Assembly (NCBI RefSeq): GCF_023016285.1
Contig: NZ_CP095413.1
Span: forward strand, 1,612,001-1,676,000
Source of the DNA: Muricauda sp. SCSIO 64092
GTDB taxonomy: Bacteria; Bacteroidota; Bacteroidia; Flavobacteriales; Flavobacteriaceae
Direction of reading: 5' to 3'
Length of the DNA stretch: 64,000 bases
Below are positions 18,801-26,630 of this stretch, piece after piece; the first letter of the stretch is position 1, and each line of letters opens with the position of its first letter. The translations under genes were made by a program, and so were the position numbers. Under the pieces are notes generated by a model. The model was not told where the DNA came from and ran no database searches. It saw nothing but the letters and a program-made list of their open reading frames with translations.

Positions 18801-19856
18801 GTGATCATTCCCGAAAACGTTACCGGTATCGGTGCCAATGCCTTTACCGACAACCCGGACCTTGCCACGGTGGTATCAATGCCCTTCGTCCCCCCATCGA
18901 TCGAAGAAAACACCTTTACAAATGCAGACCGTGGACAAATAGATCTGATCGTTCCCATGGGTGTTCCTGCCGGAAGGATCAGGGCCAACTACGAGGATGC
19001 CGGGTGGACAGGGTTCAGGTCCATCAGGGAAGGGATTGGCGTTTCCATAGACGCACCGACGGAACCGGTTGATCTATCCGCCTTTACGGTCACCATTCGG
19101 TTCGATCTGGATGTGACGGGTTTTACCATCGACGATATTGATCTGGGCAATGCCGTGGCAAACCATTTTACGGGAAGCGGTTCCCTATATACCGTGGAAA
19201 TCACCCCGACATCCTGTAACAGTGCCGTTACCATTGATCTCCCTGCCAATGCAGTGGACATGCCCAATTCCACCAATCTGCCGGCAAGCGCAAGGGTGGC
19301 CGTGGAAGCGGATCCGAACAGTTTTGTGGTCATTGCCCGGGACATTGCCGTGCAGTTGAATGCCAACGGAAGGGCCACCATCTCGCCAGATGATGTGGAC
19401 AATGGATCCTATAGCTGTGACGGTAGCACCTTCGAACTTGGCCTGGACATAGATACCCTTAGCTGTGACGATGTGGGCACCCCTGTGATGGTCACCCTTA
19501 CCGCTGCCCTGGGCGACCGAACGGCCACGGCCACCGCCATGGTGACCGTGTTCGGCAATTGTGGGCCCGGTTCTGATTCGTCCCTTGCGGATTTCAACAG
19601 GGGGTTTTCCCCCAACGGCGATGGCATTGGCGATACCTTGGTGATTCACGGCCTTGAAAGGTATGGGAACAACGTGGTGAGGATATACGACCTGAGCCAG
19701 CGCCTGCTGTTCAGTGCCCATTATGGCGGACCCGGCGATGCCTGGGACGGCACCGATGAACGCGGGCTGGTGCCCGTTGGCAACTATGTATGTGTGATCG
19801 ACTACAACGAATCGGGGCTGGGCCACGAGGCAAAAATGATCTATATCAATTACTGA
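15879..19856 (+). CDS. BspA-like leucine-rich-repeat surface protein with T9SS type-B C-terminus
   Basis: 1325 aa. Residues 1-24 are a Sec signal ending SYGQ. Then come about five modules, each a run of BspA-type LRR units (consensus LTSVTIPESVTSIGxxAFxxN). Four of the modules start ITYQV- or HYQV-like, and most end with a P-x-VIVPxG...WTGFKSI cap. Residues about 1056-1140 look like a bacterial Ig-like domain. The last 90 residues (FNRGFSPNGDGIGDTLVI ... YVCVIDYNESG) are the gliding-motility/CHU_C sorting domain, so it should cross the outer membrane by type IX secretion. The role is probably adhesion or binding. The last third looks more GC-rich than the flanks. It lies within the tRNA-Asp island. 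Confidence 0.93.
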   Translation: MKKQLQLIACTVCMVLMGLKSYGQTFTVEDITYQVIGPNTVAITGNTNTGDLIIPGNVTNGGDTFTVTSIGPGTFVANDLTKVTIPESITSIGANAFTDNPGLLEVVAKGANPPPSLDPSAFGDRSEIALIVPKGSITAYEGIFGWTGFKSITEEEIAGADDFEHEVIAGTNTVRITGYKGTATSVNIPETITKGGIQYKVTHIGAGAFKDNALTSVTLPNSLTHIEAEAFRDSGLSGHLEIPDGVESIGNDAFNSRKNGAYLDSVTLPNSVTRIGQRAFAGHLLKSVNIPDKLQVLEGGVFANNNLNQVTIPESVTEIQGSAFNRNALASVTIPSSVIKIGPTAFANNNNLTIVGVESSDPPTLDGTRVFEQKDDKHFGKITVIVPRGARNNYKNADSWNLHNIREELTVNDFFTYPHVSFAKDGMHYQVTQDLDTTQTPPLPRTVKLIGRSTIGPLDVVIPDRVFHGVPYTVTAIGDNAFLGNGLTSVEIPESVTSIGESAFEGNQLGEIIIPKDMEKIGTNAFKNSGLTGHLEIPNSVTDIGFGAFSLNELTGVTISNNLETLKIGVFYGNKLESVTIPENVAIIEKSVFGNNEKLSRVVMENAHPPELANEAFIIVHFPEDDLPDGDHRHNVDVIVPRGTNPGENKYRYLHPGNDWGGFKSITEVGEIGEEFTVNGITYQVAEFNPNTVIITDNTTTGDLTIPESVTKPIEPNEGLDFRVAGIGAGAFQNSQLTRVIIPEGVTRIGANAFSGNPNLTKVELKRADPTMIEESTFANRDQIDVIVGAGGFDNYVPAWDDFKFKSIKAKVAIGETFTVERDANTAVIKYEVTAFGPTNTVTVINNEDDDRILLEIFDPVEYVGHGFKVTKIGGDAFIGRNLTGALTIPDGVESIGDFAFADNRLEDIAIPESVTRIGASAFADNQLTGVTVPENVTDIGNGAFRYNELTSVAIGRNVTDIGDGAFQGNLLTSVIIPENVTGIGANAFTDNPDLATVVSMPFVPPSIEENTFTNADRGQIDLIVPMGVPAGRIRANYEDAGWTGFRSIREGIGVSIDAPTEPVDLSAFTVTIRFDLDVTGFTIDDIDLGNAVANHFTGSGSLYTVEITPTSCNSAVTIDLPANAVDMPNSTNLPASARVAVEADPNSFVVIARDIAVQLNANGRATISPDDVDNGSYSCDGSTFELGLDIDTLSCDDVGTPVMVTLTAALGDRTATATAMVTVFGNCGPGSDSSLADFNRGFSPNGDGIGDTLVIHGLERYGNNVVRIYDLSQRLLFSAHYGGPGDAWDGTDERGLVPVGNYVCVIDYNESGLGHEAKMIYINY

Positions 19857-19942
19857 TTATTCCGCTTCTGAAATGGTTGGGGGGAGTTGCTCCCCCCAAC
19901 CATATAAAACCAAATACACAATCATAAACAACAAGAACCAAA

Positions 19943-20431
19943 ATGAACGAAAACAACAGAATCAGTAAGGTACTTACCAGTAAAGAGATCACCAGTGTAC
20001 AACAATGTCTTACCACCTTAAAGAGTGAATTGGGATTTTTACAGAACTTGACCCCCAACGAACGTAAAAACCTGCCCAAGATCAACAGCGCCAACAAAAT
20101 CTTTGCAGAGGACAGTATCCATATCCTGGAGGGCAAGCCCCAATGGGTCCCGGGTGCTTTAACGGCAGAAGAGGCCCGCAAAGACCTTACCCTGTTCGAG
20201 CAATTGGATCCCATCATCCTGGAGCTGGAAGGGCTGTTGCGCCAGTTAAAGGACACCCAGACCATTGTGGGCAGCGAAGTGTACCGGGTGGCACTGTCGG
20301 TCTATAGCCTTGCCGATGCCGCCCGTAAAATGCCGATGGAAGGCGCCCAAAGCGCCCACGAACTCCTAAAGGCCAGATTTACCCAAAGCATGAACACCAG
20401 GGCCGATACCGCAGAAGATACTGTTGAATAG
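19943..20431 (+). CDS. hypothetical helical protein in the tRNA-Asp island
   Basis: 162 aa, not recognised. It has no signal peptide or membrane segment. The sequence is predicted largely helical and charged, with heptad-like stretches (LDPIILELEGLLRQLKDTQ) and a middle part KPQWVPGALTAEEARKDLTLFE. It starts 86 bp after the surface-protein stop on the same strand, and the two are probably co-transcribed. Codon usage and composition resemble the end of the upstream gene. A cytosolic partner or regulator of the surface protein is conceivable, but nothing in the sequence shows it. Confidence 0.7.
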   Translation: MNENNRISKVLTSKEITSVQQCLTTLKSELGFLQNLTPNERKNLPKINSANKIFAEDSIHILEGKPQWVPGALTAEEARKDLTLFEQLDPIILELEGLLRQLKDTQTIVGSEVYRVALSVYSLADAARKMPMEGAQSAHELLKARFTQSMNTRADTAEDTVE

Positions 20432-20596
20432 CAACAGATTGGCAAAAAAGGTGGGCGTATTGTCAAAAAAAATGGCCTGGGGCACAAAAATACTCGGATA
20501 GCCTACCAAAAAGGCGGGACAGGGTGCCAATCTATCCGGCGCACCTACTACCACAAGTGGCTGGACTGACAAATCTACTGGGACCTTGCCCCAATG

Positions 20597-20700
20597 AAGT
20601 ACCCCTCCCCTCTTAGGCAAGTACCCTAGCTGACAAAGCTACAGGAGGCTTTAACAATTGAAGTACCCCCGGGTACTTGTACAAGTGGGAGGGGGTACTT
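20597..20700. repeat. complex inverted repeat with GTACCC/GGGTAC arms
   Basis: The left arm (20597-20626) and right arm (20671-20700) are inverted copies matching at 24 of 30 positions. Each carries two GTACCC-type boxes 22 bp apart. A perfect palindrome, AAGTACCC-CC-GGGTACTT (20661-20678), overlaps the right arm. It lies in the 617-bp gene-free stretch between the 162-aa gene and the RES gene. It could be a transcription attenuator, a protein-binding array or a remnant of a mobile element. Confidence 0.6.
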
Positions 20701-20900
20701 ATATAAGTGGGGGGCATACCATTTGACAGGATTGGGGAATGGGTTATTGATACTAAAATACCAAATCCTCCTAAAAAGACCATTAAAATGTATTCATGTG
20801 CGTAAGGACTGTAAAAACTTGGCTCTTTTTTACAAGCACGAAAACTCGGCTTTTCTGTAAAAAGTAAGGAAATTTAATTTGCAACAGGCTATAATTTTAT

Positions 20901-20956
20901 GTGGTTTTGGCAACCACTTTTTATTTTATGAGCCGATTAGAGTTCTTATTCGGCTC
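20901..20956. terminator. paired stem-loops between the convergent island operons
   Basis: GTGGTT-TTGGC-AACCAC (20901-20917) is followed by TTTTTATTTT. GAGCCGA (20930-20936) pairs with TCGGCTC (20950-20956) and is followed by AAAA, which reads as T-run ended on neither strand perfectly. Both lie between convergent genes and may serve as a bidirectional termination zone. The rest of 20701-21048 shows nothing gene-like. Confidence 0.5.
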
Positions 20957-21048
20957 AAAAACAATAAAAATATGAGTTGATTATTGGATCTATTTAGCTC
21001 ATCTTACTTTTTATTTCTAATTTCCCGAGTAAAAGAGCTATAACCTTT

Positions 21049-22068
21049 CTAAGTTTTCAATTTTGTACTTTCCAAATTGACAGTGGTAACTTGGTGCAAT
21101 ATAACATTTGTACATTCCATGAGGTTTTGGTCGAAAATAACAATGTTTTTTCCCGATGGATGTAAGGAACTTGAAAACCGAATTCCACTGGCCCCAGTAT
21201 AAGTACGGATAAATTCACAAATAAATTGCGTTGGGATGTATTCAATTTCCGAATCATATCGCCGCATAGGCTTGGATAGGTCTTGACTAATTTTGTCTCT
21301 GAGCAATTTGGACATTATAGTTTCGCGCACTAATTCTGGCTGGAACAAAGGGGTATCCTCTGTAAAGTCCACAATGATCACCCCGTCAGGCAGCTGCTTT
21401 AATTGAAAAGTAGCAATACTTAACTCATCCAAATAGGAAGCCCGCACTTCATATAATACTGTTTCCATATTATCACATAAGTAGAGATATGGGATTCCCG
21501 AAGGATTAGCACGACCACCTTTCGCAATATCGGGAGGAGGACAGAACATTTCGGTTGGACTCAAGGCTGGGTTCCCACTTTTATGATGAACTCTAGCCCG
21601 GAACAATTCCGTGGAAGAGGTCAAGCGGTATTGGGTGTTAAAGAAACCATCCCAACCTAACTCAAGTAATTGGTCCAAATTTGAAAGAAAACGATTGGAC
21701 CATTTTAGTTCTTCCTTAAGCGTTTCCCAATAGCTGTAATTATCCCTGATTTCTTGAATATAGTCTACTGAACTATTGGCATTCGATATAGCTGTTTTAA
21801 GCTTCGGCATGAGGTGATTCAGAATTTTTTCCGCAACTTGATGGTTTGCAAAAAAACTCCAATTACCCTGAATTTTGTTTTTTAGGCTTTCCCCGGTTCC
21901 AACAACCTCAAAGTTGTCTGCCAGTTCCTGGAAAAAATCAAGAAGTTCCGTCACGTCCATGATTGGATTGGCTGTTGAAGAACATGTCGGGCAGTCTCCG
22001 ATCTTTTTTGAAGAGGATATAAAAGCTTTCAACTCTTGATCGGCAAAGCAATTAGCACAGATAATCAT
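21049..22068 (-). CDS. RES-domain protein with zinc-ribbon N-terminus (putative NAD-degrading toxin)
   Basis: 339 aa. The N-terminus has a zinc ribbon (CANC, Cys4/7, and CPTC, Cys26/29), then a helical segment (about 35-145) that fits the N-terminal region known in HEPN/RES proteins. The RES domain follows from about 154: LFRARVHHKSG, RANPSGIPYLYLCDN, TVLYEVRASYLDE, and near the end GASGIRFSSSLHPSGKN. RES toxins degrade NAD+ and halt growth. Here it is third in a tight operon, 4 bp after the sce7725-like gene, instead of beside a small Xre-type antitoxin. Toxicity is inferred from the family only. The AT-rich composition differs from the surface-protein gene. Confidence 0.85.
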   Translation of the reverse strand: MIICANCFADQELKAFISSSKKIGDCPTCSSTANPIMDVTELLDFFQELADNFEVVGTGESLKNKIQGNWSFFANHQVAEKILNHLMPKLKTAISNANSSVDYIQEIRDNYSYWETLKEELKWSNRFLSNLDQLLELGWDGFFNTQYRLTSSTELFRARVHHKSGNPALSPTEMFCPPPDIAKGGRANPSGIPYLYLCDNMETVLYEVRASYLDELSIATFQLKQLPDGVIIVDFTEDTPLFQPELVRETIMSKLLRDKISQDLSKPMRRYDSEIEYIPTQFICEFIRTYTGASGIRFSSSLHPSGKNIVIFDQNLMECTNVILHQVTTVNLESTKLKT

Positions 22069-22072
22069 AGCA

Positions 22073-23005
22073 TCAGCGGTTGCTTAAGTACTCTTGAACG
22101 ACTAACAGATGGTTTTTTATACTTATTTTCTTAACTGTGCCTAGACCAGGATAATGTTGTCGTTCAAAGTAATCTTCTAACTCGATAATCGCAGCATTAT
22201 GCAATTGCCTGTGACGGCAAAATGTTACGGCTTTGGCAGCCGCCTCTGCAAATTTACCTTGGACATTGGCTATGGAATCGTTAGTGTCAGAAGTGAAATG
22301 ACGAATCCAGATTTGATTATCCCCATTGGGATAAGTAAGGTGAATGACCACTGCTCTTGGGGTACTGCCACTATCGCTATAATAACTCGGCAATGCGGTG
22401 TAATCTGAGAAGCCGGCAAAACCTTCATCTGCATAGTGCAAGTGTTCTTCTGAAAAACGATGCTCCTGAATATCCAAAAAGTCGCTGTTGCGTATTTGTC
22501 TTTCGAAGAGGTCATCTAACCTGATAAAGTTTTTACCCAAACCTCGAATATATCTACTCAATGCTCTGTTCCTCCCAGGGTCTTCGACCACGATATATTG
22601 AATGGCTTCTAAATTGGTCAAACCTCTAAAATCCGCATCATCTGGATTTACATCGTTTGGGCAGATAAGCATACATTCTCCCAAATTAAATGTGGTAATA
22701 GCCTCACTAATATATGGGGCATTATTCTGAAAATGGAAAGCTCTGCGGATAGGATAAGGATTATCCTGCAGATAATTTAAATAAACATCATGGTCACCAC
22801 GCAGTTCCCCGACAAGGGGATTTACAATTAAAAAGGCCTCCTGACTGGTACTCCTAAAAACATTTAAGGCCAGATTCAAATTATTGAATGACTCCTTAAC
22901 GGGCTCCAAGATAGGTGCTATAGTACCTTGGGAGATTGTGGCATTGGCCAAATCTCTGAGTGCAATGAGTTCAAATTGTCTACCACGTAGTAAAGGATAA
23001 TACAT
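22073..23005 (-). CDS. sce7725 family protein
   Basis: 310 aa. It opens MYYPLLRGRQFELIALRDLA and continues APILEPVKESFNNL, a start I recognise from the sce7725 family, often found next to sce7726 proteins as here. Other parts are YIVVEDPGRNRALSRYIR and IWIRHFTSDTNDSIANVQGK. It is soluble with no signal peptide. No catalytic motif is evident; the N-terminal strand/helix pattern is reminiscent of a TIM-barrel-like beta protein of phage-defence loci, but that is speculation. It starts 2 bp after the sce7726-like stop. The biochemical role is unknown to me. Confidence 0.75.
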   Translation of the reverse strand: MYYPLLRGRQFELIALRDLANATISQGTIAPILEPVKESFNNLNLALNVFRSTSQEAFLIVNPLVGELRGDHDVYLNYLQDNPYPIRRAFHFQNNAPYISEAITTFNLGECMLICPNDVNPDDADFRGLTNLEAIQYIVVEDPGRNRALSRYIRGLGKNFIRLDDLFERQIRNSDFLDIQEHRFSEEHLHYADEGFAGFSDYTALPSYYSDSGSTPRAVVIHLTYPNGDNQIWIRHFTSDTNDSIANVQGKFAEAAAKAVTFCRHRQLHNAAIIELEDYFERQHYPGLGTVKKISIKNHLLVVQEYLSNR

Positions 23006-23007
23006 AA

Positions 23008-23877
23008 TTAATTCTGGATAGGTGATTTGAGTTGGCTGATAAGATTTTTTCTTTCTCTAGGAGATAACTTCATGGCTAAGCTCATCTGATTGAACTCACG
23101 GTAACTTCTTTTTGAAAGGGTATTACCTCGTTGACGCGCTTTCATAAAGTTGATAAAATAGGAATTCAATTGGGCATTGGGAATCTCGAATATCAACTCC
23201 CTACAGACCTCAAATTGTTTGAAACTCGTCATTGGGGGAAGAGACCCATAGTGCTCTTTGACCAAGGCCTTATACTCATGTGTATGTAATATTTTCATAA
23301 TAGTATCCTTGTCCACGACTTTATTGGCCATAGATTTACGGTGTATCTGAAACTTCTCATCGGCATCCTGGATAAATACAATTATACCGATTTCTTTATC
23401 ATATTGTTGATACAGGTTAACCTTTGACTTAGGAAGAATCAAGTAGATTTCGTTAAAAGCTTTACGATAGTTTTCTAATTGAAAATCCAGTCGTTTAGGA
23501 GAATCCATTTCTGTCTTGATTTCAAAAGCCTTTGATGTTCCGTTGAACATTACTAGATCCGCTATTGCATCGCCTACTCTAAATTCAGAGAATACCTGGG
23601 AGTAGTTATGCCCAATTTCTTTAATTAACCATTCATTTAGAAATGAATTTTTGAATACATACTCATTTTGATATCTTGATTCCAAAATCTTGTAAACATA
23701 TTTGACATAATCCAGATAGGTCGCCCGACTAGAATTAAGCCACTTCCTATCATATCTTTCTATCTTAAGGTCAATTGATTGAAAATCATTCTTCATCCAA
23801 GAACTGACAACATTTCGAGAAAAAAGTGAGGAATAATCTCTTAGCTGATTTATACTTATGTCAGTTTTCTTAGGCAT
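23008..23877 (-). CDS. sce7726 family protein, PD-(D/E)xK nuclease-like
   Basis: 289 aa, soluble. The central part has a restriction-endonuclease-like core: SEFRVGDAIADLVMF with Asp107, then KAFEIKTEMDS with Glu119 and Lys121, and the helix RLDFQLENYRKAFNEIYLIL. This spacing (D-x11-E-x-K) fits PD-(D/E)xK nucleases. Paired with an sce7725 protein downstream it matches the sce7726 family. It is first in the three-gene cassette; a -7 element TAGCTTTG ends only 4 bases before the ATG, which suggests a leaderless or nearly leaderless transcript. It may be a nuclease effector or the DNA-sensing part of the system. Confidence 0.75.
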   Translation of the reverse strand: MPKKTDISINQLRDYSSLFSRNVVSSWMKNDFQSIDLKIERYDRKWLNSSRATYLDYVKYVYKILESRYQNEYVFKNSFLNEWLIKEIGHNYSQVFSEFRVGDAIADLVMFNGTSKAFEIKTEMDSPKRLDFQLENYRKAFNEIYLILPKSKVNLYQQYDKEIGIIVFIQDADEKFQIHRKSMANKVVDKDTIMKILHTHEYKALVKEHYGSLPPMTSFKQFEVCRELIFEIPNAQLNSYFINFMKARQRGNTLSKRSYREFNQMSLAMKLSPRERKNLISQLKSPIQN

Positions 23878-23881
23878 GGTA

Positions 23882-23889
23882 CAAAGCTA
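23882..23889 (-). promoter_or_regulatory. -7 element of the RES/sce7725/sce7726 cassette
   Basis: On the minus strand TAGCTTTG matches TAnnTTTG and ends 4 bases before the ATG at 23877, so the transcript would be nearly leaderless. No TTG sits at the usual -33 distance. Confidence 0.4.
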
Positions 23890-24020
23890 AATCAAATAAT
23901 CTTATCCCAGTGGTTAGAGAAAAATAATGATTTCGGCAATGAGAAATGAATATCTCCTAAGGTAAATGTTAAACTATGTTAAAAGGTGAGCCGCGCGGTG
24001 AGCCCAAAAAACGACCCTTT

Positions 24021-24085
24021 GCAGGCCCACCCCTTGGGCCGACACCGAGCCAGAGGTGAGGTGGCAATCCCGTCCAGACCGCAAC
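24021..24085 (+). repeat. 65-bp inner repeat, right copy
   Basis: It is nearly identical to 15588-15652 and runs directly into the right attachment repeat, sharing 24068-24085 with it. The two inner copies face the same way. Confidence 0.65.
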
Positions 24086-24120
24086 GAGGCAAAACCCTTC
24101 ACGTAAGTGAGGGGTTTTTT
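24068..24120 (+). repeat. right attachment-site direct repeat (attR-like)
   Basis: It copies the tRNA-Asp 3' end and terminator (15449-15501) with two differences. It contains a working terminator hairpin (24091-24120) whose last T is part of the stop codon of the convergent hydrolase gene. No tRNA 5' half precedes it, so it is a displaced fragment, as expected at the far end of an integrated island. Confidence 0.8.
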
Positions 24121-25043
24121 TATTTCTCCGCACGTTTCTTTTTAATTGCGTTTATTGCTTTCGTTAAAGCAGCGTTGAATGGTGTCGATCGGTTCACCAT
24201 TAGGAAATGATCGCCTCCTTCTACCACAATAGCCTCAAAAGACTCCATATGTCGACGATTGGCTTCAACATCGATTGGCCACAGATCTCCGTTTACCGCC
24301 ATGATGGGAATAGGTATTTCCTCAAAGAGTTCTGCTGCACTTCCGTCAATACTATGCGACATGAGTTCTTCCATGGCGCTCAAAGCCACATGGGGCGGAG
24401 CAGCCGACATATCCGCCAGGATCCACTCCCGTGAGATGGTATCGGCATTCGGGTGGAACATCTGCTGCACAAATTGCCGCGCTCCGGATTGGAAATCGTT
24501 TCGCAAAGGAGTGACCATTGCGTCAAACTCTTCTTGACTCAACGGGTATTCAATATTGTGGTAGTCATCCACGGCTATAAGACCTTTGACCTTTTGAGGT
24601 AGTAAGAGGGCTGCCTGTGCGATAACCGTCCCTCCCATGGAGTGGCCTATAAGGATGACGTTGTTGCTTCCCGTTTTCTCCACAACTGCCCGAACATCTT
24701 CTCCAAAAGCTTCCATCGAATAGGTTTCTCGGATTGTGCCGGAATGTCCATGCCCAGCGAGGTCAACCAAAACAACTTTGTACTTTTTGGAGAAAGTGGG
24801 CACTTGCTTTTGCCAATATCGTGAATCACAACTCCAGCCATGAACAAAAACCAGTGATAAATCACCTTCACCATATATCTCATACGAAATTGTGGTTCCA
24901 TCGGCCGAAGTGGTTGTTTGGGGCCAATTGGTTTGAACCTGGGCTATGCTCACATGGGATAACAGAAAAGTTATCGTCAAAAACACGATGGATGAAAATC
25001 GAATTCCATGCCAAGAATCAATACGTATCGCTGTCTTCTTCAT
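24120..25043 (-). CDS. exported alpha/beta hydrolase
   Basis: 307 aa. A signal peptide precedes the core (hydrophobic FSSIVFLTITFLLSHVSIAQ, about 16-36). The fold shows the oxyanion HG in LVFVHGWSCDSRYW and the nucleophile serine in LIGHSMGGTVIAQ. An acid candidate lies in AVNGDLWPID and the catalytic histidine in EGGDHFLMV. It is a periplasmic or secreted esterase-like enzyme; the substrate cannot be named. Its stop overlaps the last base of the right att repeat, so the island ends exactly at this gene and its terminator is shared with the repeat. Confidence 0.88.
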   Translation of the reverse strand: MKKTAIRIDSWHGIRFSSIVFLTITFLLSHVSIAQVQTNWPQTTTSADGTTISYEIYGEGDLSLVFVHGWSCDSRYWQKQVPTFSKKYKVVLVDLAGHGHSGTIRETYSMEAFGEDVRAVVEKTGSNNVILIGHSMGGTVIAQAALLLPQKVKGLIAVDDYHNIEYPLSQEEFDAMVTPLRNDFQSGARQFVQQMFHPNADTISREWILADMSAAPPHVALSAMEELMSHSIDGSAAELFEEIPIPIMAVNGDLWPIDVEANRRHMESFEAIVVEGGDHFLMVNRSTPFNAALTKAINAIKKKRAEK

Positions 25044-25112
25044 TGTGTATTACTTTAATCAATGGGTTTGTAGTTTTTAGACACTATCCTGCGATTGAGG
25101 ATTTCCAGTATT

Positions 25113-26228
25113 CTACGTAATCGTATCTATTGACGCCGTCCCTACTTCGATACCTAGCCTTTGCACATCATCAAAAAACCGGTTGGGTTCAACCGCCCAA
25201 GCCTGTAAATGTAAGCCTGGTTCAATGTATCCTGACAAGCATTGTTGTAAACAGGCAACAACAGGAACAACCGTAATTTCATAGCCGTCCTCATGATGGA
25301 CCTTTACTTGTAATGCCCCTCCTGTTCCCTCACAATCAGCAATCAGCATTACGCCATAGGGTGGTCTGCTTTTTTTTAAACCCCATTCAAAGAGCCTTCC
25401 TAGAGGTCCATACATAAAAGTAGGAAGTATTTTTACCCCGAGCATCAGAATCGGCAATAAGAAATTATCCATTAGTGGATTAAACCCCGAAATAAAAAAA
25501 CCTGTTTCCTCGATTTCCGGGATTTTGTCGGGTACGCATCGAATTTCTTCCATCATCAATGGTGTGCAGGATAATTCATGATAAGGCGCTTTAAAATCCC
25601 ATTTCGGTATTTTGCTCCAATTCACTTTTTTCCATGCCCTTGCCTGATAGTACGAACTGTCGAAAGACTTTAACTCTTCCAGCATTTCAAGATGGGTACT
25701 CTTGGTGTATTGATATAAACTCCAATCCATTTTGAGCGCGGCGTAAATATTGGCCTTGGTCAAAGCGCCCAATTGCTGTTTTGCCCAAGTAATCATTGCC
25801 CCGGGAATCCCTGGGTGATATCCGCCATCCGTAATAAAAATGAGTCCCTTTTTTTCAATATCTTCTTTGTAAGATTCAAGAATGCTTATTTTATCGTCAG
25901 ATGAGAGTTGCGTATCAAAATAATGGGTATTGGTCTCAATAGCCGCTTCAACAACATTTCGCGTGTACTTTAAAGAACTTGCTGCAACGATGACCATATC
26001 CATCCCAGAAAACGCTTTCAATAGGGTTGACTTGTCGGCAGCATCCAATGCTTTGTAACCAACCTTGTGTCCAATAAACTGTTTTTCAAACGCTTCGGCT
26101 GTTGTTTTGGCCCTTTCAATATTTCGGCCGGCCAGTGTTATCTGAAATTCAGGAATGTGTGTTAAAAGGCGGCTCGTCAGTAGCTTACCTACATTCCCGT
26201 AACCACCTATGATGAGTAACTTTTTCAT
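25113..26228 (-). CDS. saccharopine dehydrogenase-like NAD(P)-binding protein
   Basis: 371 aa. It begins MKKLLIIGGYGNVGKLLTSRL, a Rossmann fold with GxGxxG-like loop. MDMVIVAASSLKYTRNVVEAAI and TNTHYFDTQLSSD follow, and FITDGGYHPGIPGAMITWA matches the saccharopine dehydrogenase/homospermidine synthase-like family. Family members reduce diverse substrates and this protein lacks a specific marker. It is cytosolic. It is 69 bp upstream of the hydrolase gene on the same strand. Confidence 0.82.
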   Translation of the reverse strand: MKKLLIIGGYGNVGKLLTSRLLTHIPEFQITLAGRNIERAKTTAEAFEKQFIGHKVGYKALDAADKSTLLKAFSGMDMVIVAASSLKYTRNVVEAAIETNTHYFDTQLSSDDKISILESYKEDIEKKGLIFITDGGYHPGIPGAMITWAKQQLGALTKANIYAALKMDWSLYQYTKSTHLEMLEELKSFDSSYYQARAWKKVNWSKIPKWDFKAPYHELSCTPLMMEEIRCVPDKIPEIEETGFFISGFNPLMDNFLLPILMLGVKILPTFMYGPLGRLFEWGLKKSRPPYGVMLIADCEGTGGALQVKVHHEDGYEITVVPVVACLQQCLSGYIEPGLHLQAWAVEPNRFFDDVQRLGIEVGTASIDTIT

Positions 26229-26402
26229 ATGTATTCTTATTTGTGGTTTTTACCAGTCCAAACGTGACGCCGTCTGTAAAATTCTCCAACCCCCACAAGT
26301 TGTGCTGTTTGAAAAAAGGACAAACCCATTTCCCTTTCCGGTTGGATTTGCACTATAAAAGGCGGTTTCAATTCTGTTGTCAAAAGGTAACCATAATTTG
26401 CC

Positions 26403-26630
26403 CTATTTAAAATCCGTAGTGTCCCTATCAATTTCATTTATTTCCCCGTAGATATTAAGGGTGTCTCTGGTAGTACTATCCATTTCATAGGTAGGAATGG
26501 AATCGTAGGTAATGTTGATTTTGTAACGATGTTCAACCAGGGGAAACTGGGAAAGGAAAAAAGTATTGTTGCGTGATTTTGTTGCTAAGTGTTTGTTGGC
26601 AAATGGTTTTTCCGCCACTTTGACAATCAT
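26403..26630 (-). CDS. doubtful small hypothetical protein
   Basis: 75 codons, MIVKVAEKPFANKHLATKSR onward. The C-terminal half (YDSIPTYEMDSTTRDTLNIY) has natural-looking composition, but there is no recognised domain, signal or operon context. The stretch 26229-27008 otherwise holds only a perfect 14-bp palindrome, ATGTTGTACAACAT (26913-26926), and short open frames I do not trust. Confidence 0.25.
   Translation of the reverse strand: MIVKVAEKPFANKHLATKSRNNTFFLSQFPLVEHRYKINITYDSIPTYEMDSTTRDTLNIYGEINEIDRDTTDFK

Noticed and set aside
20366..20620. 84-codon minus-strand frame at the end of the 162-aa gene
   Set aside because: It overlaps the real gene and the inverted repeat and has low-quality composition.
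20661..20700. possible CRISPR repeats (recurring GTACTT/AAGT boxes)
   Set aside because: Only a few copies in mixed orientation without regular spacers; it is an inverted repeat, not a CRISPR array.
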